Assembly (NCBI RefSeq): GCF_022780145.1
Contig: NZ_JALEXO010000269.1
Coordinates: 1-16,273, forward strand
Length of the DNA stretch: 16,273 nucleotides
Origin: Intestinibacter sp.
GTDB taxonomy: Bacteria; Bacillota; Clostridia; Peptostreptococcales; Peptostreptococcaceae
Direction: 5' to 3'
Below are positions 1-7,311 of this stretch, in pieces. The stretch's first letter is position 1, and every line of letters starts with the position of its first letter. The translations under genes and the position numbers were made by a program. Under the pieces are notes generated by a model. The model was not told where the DNA came from and ran no database searches. It was given only the letters and a program-made list of their open reading frames with translations.

Positions 1-45
1 TGATAATATATACTAATACAATATGCTTTTTAGAAAGGACAGAAT

Positions 46-2160
46 ATGGAAAAAATATTAGTTTTAGCTGAAAAACCTTCTGTAGGAAGGGATATAGCTA
101 GAGTTTTAGGATGCAAAAACGAGAAAAATGGATATATAGAAGGTCAAAAATACGTCGTGACATGGGCTTTAGGTCACCTAGTTACACTAGCTGACCCAGA
201 AGTATACGACAAGAGATACAAATCTTGGGAGATGAACGATTTGCCAATACTTCCTAAAGAATTAAAGACAGTCGTAATAAAAAAGACCTCAAAGCAATTT
301 AACACAGTAAAGGCTCAATTAAATAGAAATGACGTAAAACAAGTTGTAATAGCTACTGATGCAGGTAGAGAAGGAGAGCTAGTAGCGAGATGGATAATAG
401 AAAAAGCCCACGTTAAAAAGCCTATTAAACGTCTATGGATATCTTCAAGCACAGACAAGGCTATAAAAGAAGGATTTTCAAAGCTAAGAGATGGGAGGGA
501 CTACAACAACCTGTATTACTCAGCAATAGCAAGGGCAGAGGCGGACTGGATAGTAGGGATAAACGCAACTAGAGCGCTTACTACGAAGTACAATGCGAGC
601 TTGTCTTGCGGTAGAGTCCAAACGCCTACACTTGCGATGATTTTAAAAAGAGAAGAAGAAATAAAAAACTTCAAGCCAAAGGACTACTACACATTAGATG
701 TACTAGCTGAAAAGGGAGGTAGCTTTTTAAAATTATCTTGGACAGATAAAAATAACTCGACTACGACTTTTAACAAAGAAAAAATAGAAAATATAAAGAA
801 AAAAATAGTAAATCAAGATTTAAAAATTGTAGAAGTAAAAAAATCAGAAAAGAAGAAGTACTCACCAGCTCTTTACGATTTGACAGAGCTTCAAAGAGAT
901 GCAAATAAAATCTTTGGATACTCAGCTAAGGAGACGCTGTCTATTATGCAAAAATTATACGAGCATCACAAGGTGCTTACATATCCGAGAACAGATTCTA
1001 GATATCTGACAGACGATATAGTAGATACCTTAAAGGACAGAATCAAGGCTGTAAATACGAGCGAATACTCAAAGGTCTGTACAAAGCTACTAAAGACTAA
1101 AATAAAGCCGAATAAATCATTTGTAGACAACTCAAAGGTAGGCGATCACCACGCTATAATCCCAACTGAGGAGAGAGTATTTTTAGGTGATTTATCTGAC
1201 AAAGAGAGAAAAATTTACGATTTAGTAGTCAAGAGATTTCTAAGCGTGCTATGTCCGCCTTTTGAATACGAACAAACTACGATAAAGGCAGTCTGCAAAG
1301 GCGAGACATTTACAGCTAAGGGCAATAAAATCAAAAAACTAGGCTGGAGAGAAAACTATAATTACGAAGACGACGATATAATAGATTCAGCAGTAGACGT
1401 GCTTATAGACGATAACTTAAAAATAGAGAGTGTGAAGATAGAAAGCAAAAAGACAAAACCGCCTTCATACTTAACTGAAGCGACTTTGCTTACAGAAATG
1501 GAAAAGCACAACCTAGGAACTGTAGCTACTAGAGCAGACATAATAGAAAAGCTATTTAATTCGTTCTTTGTCGAATTAAAAAACAAAGAAATTCACACTA
1601 CATCAAAGGGAAGACAGCTACTAGACTTAGCTCCAACAGACCTAAAAAGTCCATCTCTTACAGCAAAATGGGAAAAGACATTGACAGATATATCTAAAGG
1701 AAAGAGCAAAAAGAGTGATTTTATAAACGAAATGAAAAATTACTCAAAAACTATTGTAAAGGAAATAAAAAATAGCGAAAATAAATTTAAACACGACAAC
1801 CTGACTAGAAACAAGTGCCCAAATTGTGGTAAATTTATGTTAGAAGTAAACGGCAAAAGAGGAAAGATGCTAATTTGTGAGGATAGGGAATGTAACACTA
1901 GAAAATTAATTTCTCAAACTACAAACGCTAGATGTCCTAACTGCCACAAAAGACTTGAACTAAAAGGCGAGGGAGAAGGTAAAATATTTACATGCAGCTG
2001 TGGATATAGAGAAAAATTATCTTCATTTAACAAGAGAAAAGCAGAAGAGAAGGGAAAAGCTTCTAAAAAAGATATAAATAAATATTTGAAAAACCAAAAT
2101 AAAGACATGGAAGCGTTTAACAATCCTTTTGCAGCGCTGGCAAGTTTGAAAAAGAAGTAA
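46..2160 (+). CDS. topB: DNA topoisomerase III (type IA)
   Basis: A 704-residue type IA topoisomerase that cuts one DNA strand and passes another through, decatenating and unlinking recombination or replication intermediates in the cytoplasm. The N-terminus is a Toprim domain (LVLAEKPSVGRDIA near residues 5-18; the acidic ATDAGREGE motif at 103-111). GRVQTPTL lies at 189-196. The active-site tyrosine is Y313 in TYPRTDSRY, DHHAIIPT is at 367-374 and GTVATRADIIEKL at 491-503. Two C4 zinc ribbons close the protein (CPNC at 591, then C611/C616; CPNC at 630, then C650/C652), followed by a lysine-rich tail. The start follows AGAAAGGA (32-39) with good spacing. Length is normal for Gram-positive TopB, and two zinc ribbons distinguish it from shorter forms. 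Only about 40 nt separate it from the regulator gene and I see no terminator there, so read-through is possible. The family call is secure. Confidence 0.97.
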   Translation: MEKILVLAEKPSVGRDIARVLGCKNEKNGYIEGQKYVVTWALGHLVTLADPEVYDKRYKSWEMNDLPILPKELKTVVIKKTSKQFNTVKAQLNRNDVKQVVIATDAGREGELVARWIIEKAHVKKPIKRLWISSSTDKAIKEGFSKLRDGRDYNNLYYSAIARAEADWIVGINATRALTTKYNASLSCGRVQTPTLAMILKREEEIKNFKPKDYYTLDVLAEKGGSFLKLSWTDKNNSTTTFNKEKIENIKKKIVNQDLKIVEVKKSEKKKYSPALYDLTELQRDANKIFGYSAKETLSIMQKLYEHHKVLTYPRTDSRYLTDDIVDTLKDRIKAVNTSEYSKVCTKLLKTKIKPNKSFVDNSKVGDHHAIIPTEERVFLGDLSDKERKIYDLVVKRFLSVLCPPFEYEQTTIKAVCKGETFTAKGNKIKKLGWRENYNYEDDDIIDSAVDVLIDDNLKIESVKIESKKTKPPSYLTEATLLTEMEKHNLGTVATRADIIEKLFNSFFVELKNKEIHTTSKGRQLLDLAPTDLKSPSLTAKWEKTLTDISKGKSKKSDFINEMKNYSKTIVKEIKNSENKFKHDNLTRNKCPNCGKFMLEVNGKRGKMLICEDRECNTRKLISQTTNARCPNCHKRLELKGEGEGKIFTCSCGYREKLSSFNKRKAEEKGKASKKDINKYLKNQNKDMEAFNNPFAALASLKKK

Positions 2161-2193
2161 TAGTGTAAGGATACGAAGTACTACTTAACTTTT

Positions 2194-2200
2194 AAAGGGG
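2194..2200 (+). promoter_or_regulatory. Ribosome binding site of the PRD regulator, abutting the first possible start
   Basis: AAAGGGG is the only good Shine-Dalgarno sequence before the regulator gene. It directly touches the upstream TTG at 2201, which is too close for normal initiation. An in-frame ATT at 2210 sits 9 nt downstream, the usual distance. No in-frame ATG occurs near the N-terminus, so initiation must be non-ATG whichever codon is used. Confidence 0.6.
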
Positions 2201-3979
2201 TTGATTTTCATTATTTATAGTATAAGAGCCTTGAATATAATTGAAATATTAAAAAATTCCAAAGATCCTGTTAGTAGTTTAGCTCTTAGTGAAGAAATTG
2301 GATGTTCTACAAAAACTATACAAAGTGAGATAAAGGATATAAATAAAAACAGCAAGGATGGAAAAATAGTATCAATTCGTGGAATAGGATATAAAATAGA
2401 AGGCTCATTTGATCACATAACTATTCCAAGTCAATATTTGGGAAATGTAGACAGAATCGATTACATTATAAAAAGCTTGATAAATCTAACTACAAAAGAA
2501 GATAATACTATAAAGCTAGAGGAACTGGCGGATTCGATGTATATCAGCGTCTCTACAGTAAAAAACGATTTAAAAGAAGTAAAATCTATTTTGAAAAAAT
2601 ACAATATCTCTATAGTCTCAAAGCACAAACAGGGTATAGCGATAGAGTCAGAAGAAGAGGATATAATAAGATTTATACTCGATATATGTTCTAAAAAGGA
2701 AAATGATTTAAATTTAAAGGACTTTTTAACTGATAGAGTAGCCGATAATATGTTTAATCTGAAAAACATAATTTTAAGTATTTTAAGCAGCAAGCACTTG
2801 GTTTTAAGCGATACAGAGTTTAAAAACCTGTGCAGTATAATATTTATAAAATTGAGCAGAAGTAATCAAGAGGAAAACGAGTTTATAGAACAGTATATCA
2901 ACGATTATATAGTTCAGAGAGAGCAGATAATGAACGACGACAAAAACAAAGAAAAAATACTCGGCGCGATAAAAAAATTCTGCAAAAACTTGAAAATAGC
3001 GACATCTATAGATATCAGCAACGATGAGATTTTTGAAAAATGTCTCTACGATCATATAAACAGCATCTACAAAAAGATGAAGCTAGGCATAAACCAGTAT
3101 GGAGTACTGCCAGTCGATATAAGGATAAAATACCCTTATGCATACGAACTAGGTAAAATAGCCAAAAAAACAATAGAAGAAGAGCTAGACCTAAAATTAG
3201 ACGACGAAGAGATATCGAATATAGCAGTACATGTCGGCGGTGCAATAGAAAGATGCGCTCACAACCAAAAGAAAAAGGTATTTAAAGTCATAATCGTATG
3301 CGTATCTGGAATAGGTACCTCTATGCTTATAAAAAACAAGCTAGAGTATTTATTCGAGGATAAAATAGAAATAGTAAAAATAATACCTGCTTATTTAATA
3401 GATTACATAAACGCCTTAGAGGTTGATTTTATAATATCTACAGTAGATATGAAATTTGAAAGAGTGCCTGTAATAACAGTTTCTCCTCTTTTGAACGACA
3501 ATGAAGTGAAAATAATCGAGAAATTTATGAAAACAGGTAAAATTTATAAGGAAGTTGAGCCTAGAGAGCTATTTGACAGAGAACTGTTTTTCACTGATTT
3601 GAAATTTAAAACGAAGGAAGAGGTCATTGATTTTCTAGGGGGTAAGCTCCTAGAAAAAGGAGCAATAGATGAGGATATGAAAAACTCATTTTTCGATAGG
3701 GAGAAAATAGCCACTACAGAAATAGGAAACATGGTGGCGCTTCCACACGGCGCTAATGGCAAGATTTTAAAAAATAAAATAGCAGTTGGAATACTAGACA
3801 AGCCTATACATTGGACTTTAGGAGAGGTCAGACTGATTTTGACTTTAGCTATCGACAAGGATGAAATATTCGACTACGAGAGGTTGTTTTCGATAATATA
3901 CAAGCAAGTGGGCTCAGTATCAAAGGTAATAAGCATTTGCGAAAACAAAAATTATGAAAAATTTATAAAGATGTTTTAA
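2201..3979 (+). CDS. PRD-containing transcriptional regulator with EIIB and EIIA domains (fructose PTS regulator)
   Basis: A multidomain PTS-responsive regulator of the MtlR/LicR type, up to 592 residues. In order: an N-terminal helix-turn-helix (about 10-50), a second winged HTH (about 100-150, LADSMYISVSTVKNDL), a weak PRD1 (about 180-240), PRD2 (about 280-352, with H284 in YDHINSIY and H344 in IAVHVGGAIER), a GatB-like EIIB domain with phosphorylatable C367 (VCVSGIGTS), and a fructose/mannitol EIIA domain with H516 (ALPHGANG). In this family, phosphorylation of PRD, EIIB and EIIA by HPr and the sugar permease sets DNA-binding activity. It lies just upstream of fruK-fruA, so activation of that operon is the natural inference. 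PRD1 seems to lack its usual histidine (NLCSIIFIKLSR). The true start is uncertain: TTG 2201 abuts the ribosome binding site, ATT 2210 is well spaced, and TTG 2231 is also possible. It has no AAA+ domain, so it is not a LevR-type sigma-54 activator. Confidence 0.88.
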   Translation: MIFIIYSIRALNIIEILKNSKDPVSSLALSEEIGCSTKTIQSEIKDINKNSKDGKIVSIRGIGYKIEGSFDHITIPSQYLGNVDRIDYIIKSLINLTTKEDNTIKLEELADSMYISVSTVKNDLKEVKSILKKYNISIVSKHKQGIAIESEEEDIIRFILDICSKKENDLNLKDFLTDRVADNMFNLKNIILSILSSKHLVLSDTEFKNLCSIIFIKLSRSNQEENEFIEQYINDYIVQREQIMNDDKNKEKILGAIKKFCKNLKIATSIDISNDEIFEKCLYDHINSIYKKMKLGINQYGVLPVDIRIKYPYAYELGKIAKKTIEEELDLKLDDEEISNIAVHVGGAIERCAHNQKKKVFKVIIVCVSGIGTSMLIKNKLEYLFEDKIEIVKIIPAYLIDYINALEVDFIISTVDMKFERVPVITVSPLLNDNEVKIIEKFMKTGKIYKEVEPRELFDRELFFTDLKFKTKEEVIDFLGGKLLEKGAIDEDMKNSFFDREKIATTEIGNMVALPHGANGKILKNKIAVGILDKPIHWTLGEVRLILTLAIDKDEIFDYERLFSIIYKQVGSVSKVISICENKNYEKFIKMF

Positions 3980-3993
3980 AAATTTAAATTTTT

Positions 3994-4038
3994 AAGCATG
4001 TTGAAATTGCTAAGTAAAACCTAGTAATTTCAATGCTT
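3994..4038 (+). repeat. Long imperfect inverted repeat after the regulator gene
   Basis: AAGCA, a 2-nt bulge, then TTGAAATTGCTA pairs across a short loop with TAGTAATTTCAA and TGCTT (one G-T wobble). The right arm runs into only four T residues before AAAAAC. It could be a weak terminator for the regulator gene or, because a much better terminator follows at 4076, a DNA operator for the regulator. Sequence alone does not decide. Confidence 0.5.
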
Positions 4039-4075
4039 TTAAAAACATACAATTGAAAAAAATGGAAAAAGCGAT

Positions 4076-4106
4076 AAATTTCTCTTTTAATTAAGAGAAA
4101 TTTTTT
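4076..4106 (+). terminator. Intrinsic terminator between the regulator gene and fruK
   Basis: A perfect 11-bp stem, AAATTTCTCTT with AAGAGAAATTT, and a TTAATT loop, followed by a T run ending at 4106. It sits about 100 nt after the regulator stop and only a few bases before the candidate -35 box of fruK. It separates regulator transcription from the fruKA operon. The palindrome could also be bound as DNA. Confidence 0.75.
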
Positions 4107-4112
4107 GCCTTT

Positions 4113-4141
4113 TTGAAAAAATAAATTTAGTTTATTATTAA
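4113..4141 (+). promoter_or_regulatory. Candidate promoter of the fruK-fruA operon
   Basis: TTGAAA (4113-4118) is followed after 17 nt by TATTAA (4136-4141). The -10 box is poor, as would suit an activator-dependent promoter. No sigma-54 type TGGC-N-TGC element was found in this gap. Confidence 0.4.
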
Positions 4142-4159
4142 AACATAGAATAAAACAAA

Positions 4160-4173
4160 AGAAAACGAGCACA
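4160..4173 (+). promoter_or_regulatory. Candidate cre (CcpA) site before fruK
   Basis: AGAAAACGAGCACA fits the cre consensus TGWAANCGNTNWCA at 9 of 11 informative positions, failing at positions 1 and 10. It lies downstream of the candidate promoter and upstream of the fruK ribosome binding site, where CcpA binding would block transcription. A single degenerate match in AT-rich DNA is modest evidence. Confidence 0.4.
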
Positions 4174-4196
4174 AATAATATAGAGGAGGCTTGGAA

Positions 4197-5117
4197 ATGA
4201 TATATACAGTAACACTTAATCCATCTATAGATTATGTCATAAAAGTAGACAACTTGACAAAGGGAAAAGTTAATAGAGTTTCTGAAGAGCATGTCTATCC
4301 AGGTGGAAAGGGAATAAACGTAACTAGAATATTAAAAAGTCTAGACAACGACAACATAGCGTTGGGATTTGTAAGTGGATTTACAGGAGATTACATAGTG
4401 AATTCCTTAAAGGATTTAAATTTAAAATCTGAGTTTATAAAAGTAAAAGAAGGATTTACAAGAATCAATGTAAAGATAAAGAGCAATGAAGAGACAGAAA
4501 TAAATGGACAAGGTCCTAAAATAAGCGAGGAAGAATTAAAAGAGTTTTACGCAATTATAGATAGGTTAGTTGATGGAGATATCTTAATATTATCAGGAAG
4601 TATCCCATCATGCTTAGATGAAAAATTATACGAAAAAATAATGGAAAGAGTGAATTCAAAGGACATCAAGGTAGTAGTAGATGCGACTAAGAACTTACTT
4701 TTAAATGTATTAAAATACAGACCATTTTTAATAAAGCCAAATAACCACGAACTAGCTGAAATGTTCGATGTAGAATTAAAATCAACAGAAGACGTAATTT
4801 TCTACGCTAGAAAATTAAAAGAAATGGGAGCTCAAAACGTTCTAATATCTATGGGAGGTAATGGAGCACTACTAGTTTCAGAAGATGACGAGGTATTTAT
4901 AAGCAGCGTTGCAAAGGGCGAGGTTATAAACTCAGTTGGAGCTGGGGACTCAATGGTAGCAGGATTTGTAAGTGGATATTTAAAGACAGGTAGCTATGAA
5001 GAAGCATTAAGACTCGGTGCAGCAAGTGGAGGAGCGACAGCATTTTCTTCAGATCTAGCATCTAGAGAATTTATAGATAAATTAGTAAAAGAAATAAACG
5101 TTGAAAAAAATAGATAA
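4197..5117 (+). CDS. fruK: 1-phosphofructokinase
   Basis: A 306-residue PfkB-family sugar kinase that phosphorylates fructose-1-phosphate with ATP to fructose-1,6-bisphosphate, the second step of fructose use after PTS uptake. The canonical N-terminus MIYTVTLNPSIDYVI is present. PfkB signature GGKGINVTR is at 36-44 and the catalytic/anion-hole motif GAGDS at 248-252, with D251 as the catalytic base. I chose ATG 4197 because AGAGGAGG (4182-4189) ends 7 nt before it; the TTG two codons upstream is too close to that site. Tagatose-6-phosphate kinase (LacC) belongs to the same family, but adjacency to a fructose EIIABC permease makes the FruK role clear. FruA starts 68 nt later with no terminator between, so the two form an operon. 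Confidence 0.95.
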   Translation: MIYTVTLNPSIDYVIKVDNLTKGKVNRVSEEHVYPGGKGINVTRILKSLDNDNIALGFVSGFTGDYIVNSLKDLNLKSEFIKVKEGFTRINVKIKSNEETEINGQGPKISEEELKEFYAIIDRLVDGDILILSGSIPSCLDEKLYEKIMERVNSKDIKVVVDATKNLLLNVLKYRPFLIKPNNHELAEMFDVELKSTEDVIFYARKLKEMGAQNVLISMGGNGALLVSEDDEVFISSVAKGEVINSVGAGDSMVAGFVSGYLKTGSYEEALRLGAASGGATAFSSDLASREFIDKLVKEINVEKNR

Positions 5118-5185
5118 TTTATAAAGATTAAAATTCCTAGTAATAATAAGGACTAATATATAAAATAATAAAAAGGAGTAAGATT

Positions 5186-7147
5186 ATGAGAATAACAGAT
5201 TTATTATCAAAAGAATCTATAAAGCTAAACCTTTCATCTAAGACAAAACCAGATGTAATAGATGAAATGGTCGACTTAGTAAATGCAAGTGGAAATTTAA
5301 ACGACAAGCAAGAATACAAAGAAGCAATACTTGCTCGTGAAGAATTAAGCACAACTGCAGTAGGAGAAGGAATAGCAATACCTCACGCTAAGACAAAGGC
5401 AGTTAAAAAAGCTTGCCTAGCTGCAGGTATAACAAAAGAAGGAATAGATTACGAAGCTTTTGACGGCAGCTTATCAAACTTATTCTTTATGATAGCTGCA
5501 CCAGATGGAGCAAATAACACTCACTTAGAAGTATTATCGAGATTATCTACAATATTAATGGATGCAGACTTCAAAAACAGCCTAATCGATTCAAAGAGTG
5601 TAGATGAATTCTTATCATTAATAGATCAAAAAGAAACTGAAAAATTCCCTGAAGAACAAAAGGAAGAAGCCAAAGCTGAAACAACAGAAGCAAAATCAAA
5701 TGATGGATATCCAGAGGTTCTAGCAGTTACTGCCTGCCCAACAGGTATAGCACATACTTTCATGGCAGCAGAAAGCTTATCTAACAAGGGTGAAGAAAAG
5801 GGAATAACAGTAAAGGTCGAAACTAACGGTTCTGGAGGAATCAAAAACGCTTTAACTAAAGAAGAAATAGAACATGCAAAATGTATAATAGTTGCAGCTG
5901 ATAAAAAAGTAGAAATGGCGAGATTTGACGGCAAAAAAGTAATAATAACTAAGGTTGCCGATGGAATACATAAAGCTGATGAATTACTAGAAAGAGCAGT
6001 AAAGGGAGATGCTCCAATATACCATGCAGATGGAGCTGAAGTAGCTGAAGAAGAATCAAATGAAAAAGAAGGTCTAGGTAGAAAATTCTATAAAGACCTA
6101 ATGAACGGTGTATCTCACATGCTACCATTTGTCGTAGGTGGAGGTATACTAATAGCAATAGCTTTCTTACTAGATGACTATAGCATAAACCCAGCGAACT
6201 TCGGTATGAATACACCATTAGCAGCATTTTTCAAAACTGTAGGTGGCCAAGCATTTAACTTCATGCTTCCAATATTAGCAGGATATATCGCTATGAGTAT
6301 AGCTGATAGACCAGGTTTAGCAGTAGGTTTCGTAGGTGGAGTTTTAGCAAAAGATGGATATGCATTTAATAATTTAATGGATTTTGCAAATTCTAACCCT
6401 GTAAGCTCAGGATTTATAGGTGCACTAATCGCAGGTTTTGTAGGTGGATATATAGTAGTTTTACTTAAAAAATTATTCTCTAAATTACCAGCATCATTAG
6501 AAGGTATAAAACCAGTTTTACTTTACCCTCTATTTGGAATACTTCTAATGGCATTATTCATGATGGCTATAAATCCAGCAGTTGGAGCTATAAACTCAGG
6601 ACTTAACAACTTCCTAGCATCAATGAGTGGAAGTAGTAAGATATTATTAGGTGCTATATTAGCTGGAATGATGGCAATTGACATGGGTGGACCATTCAAC
6701 AAAGCGGCTTACGTATTTGGTACTGCACAGCTTACTGTTGCAAATGCAGGTCCAGAACAATTTGGAATAATGGCAGCAGTTATGATAGGTGGTATGGTTC
6801 CTCCTCTAGCAATAGCACTTGCAACTACTATCTTCAAGGATAGATTCACAGAAAGTGAAAGAAAATCAGGTATAGTAAACTATGTAATGGGTGCATCATT
6901 TATAACAGAAGGTGCAATACCATTTGCAGCAGGAGATCCAGCGAGAGTTATACCTTCTTGTGTAATTGGATCAGCTGTAGCAGGTGCCTTATCAATGGCA
7001 TTTGGATGTGGATCTAGAGCACCACACGGTGGATTATTCGTATTACCAGTTATAACAAATCCTTTGATGTACCTAGTTGCTTTAGTAGTAGGTTCAGTAG
7101 TAGGAGCAGTTATATTAGGTGTACTTAGAAAAAACAAAGCTAACTAA
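5186..7147 (+). CDS. fruA: PTS fructose transporter EIIABC
   Basis: A 653-residue fused PTS permease that imports fructose and releases fructose-1-phosphate inside. EIIA (about 1-150) carries the phosphorylated H67 in GIAIPHAKT. A charged Glu/Lys/Ala-rich linker (about 150-173) leads to the fructose-type EIIB (about 176-275), with C184 in VTACPTGIAHT. The EIIC membrane domain (about 300-650) has multiple hydrophobic helices and the conserved segment SFITEGAIPFAAGDP (571-585). The A-B-C order is typical of Gram-positive FruA, and no HPr-like domain is fused. AAAAGGAG (5171-5178) supports the start. It is co-transcribed with fruK and followed by a strong terminator at 7200. All phosphorylation residues are intact, so it should be functional. 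Fructose specificity rests on family and on the fruK neighbour. Confidence 0.95.
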   Translation: MRITDLLSKESIKLNLSSKTKPDVIDEMVDLVNASGNLNDKQEYKEAILAREELSTTAVGEGIAIPHAKTKAVKKACLAAGITKEGIDYEAFDGSLSNLFFMIAAPDGANNTHLEVLSRLSTILMDADFKNSLIDSKSVDEFLSLIDQKETEKFPEEQKEEAKAETTEAKSNDGYPEVLAVTACPTGIAHTFMAAESLSNKGEEKGITVKVETNGSGGIKNALTKEEIEHAKCIIVAADKKVEMARFDGKKVIITKVADGIHKADELLERAVKGDAPIYHADGAEVAEEESNEKEGLGRKFYKDLMNGVSHMLPFVVGGGILIAIAFLLDDYSINPANFGMNTPLAAFFKTVGGQAFNFMLPILAGYIAMSIADRPGLAVGFVGGVLAKDGYAFNNLMDFANSNPVSSGFIGALIAGFVGGYIVVLLKKLFSKLPASLEGIKPVLLYPLFGILLMALFMMAINPAVGAINSGLNNFLASMSGSSKILLGAILAGMMAIDMGGPFNKAAYVFGTAQLTVANAGPEQFGIMAAVMIGGMVPPLAIALATTIFKDRFTESERKSGIVNYVMGASFITEGAIPFAAGDPARVIPSCVIGSAVAGALSMAFGCGSRAPHGGLFVLPVITNPLMYLVALVVGSVVGAVILGVLRKNKAN

Positions 7148-7199
7148 ATTTAAAACAATATAATATAGATTTAAGCCATAAATAAACAACCCCACTTTT

Positions 7200-7235
7200 A
7201 CTACCATGAGTTATCGCTTGTGGTAGTTTTTTTTT
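7200..7235 (+). terminator. Intrinsic terminator of the fruK-fruA operon
   Basis: ACTACCATGAG pairs with CTTGTGGTAGT (11 bp including two wobble pairs, loop TTATCG) and runs straight into nine T residues. It lies 52 nt after the fruA stop. The opposite strand lacks a T run, so it acts on the plus strand only. Confidence 0.9.
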
Positions 7236-7311
7236 CAAATTATAAATAATTTTGCTAAAAATAGTAAACAATAATATCGTATAAAATTTGATATAAAGAA
7301 AGGTGTTTACT

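Noticed and set aside
1..20. A TATACT -10-like sequence (9-14) before topB.
   Set aside because: Any -35 box lies outside the window and AT-rich DNA gives many such matches, so it is not listed as a promoter.
4016..4103. A BglG-type ribonucleic antiterminator (RAT) site overlapping the fruK terminator.
   Set aside because: The regulator has DNA-binding HTH domains and no CAT RNA-binding domain, and no RAT-like sequence overlaps the stem.
4191..4196. A TTG start for fruK two codons upstream of ATG.
   Set aside because: It lies 1 nt after the AGAGGAGG site; ATG 4197 has proper spacing and gives the canonical MIYTVTLNPSIDYV N-terminus.
5118..5185. A possible small hairpin between fruK and fruA (TCCT with AGGA).
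   Set aside because: Only about four base pairs and no T run, so it is neither a convincing terminator nor a processing site.
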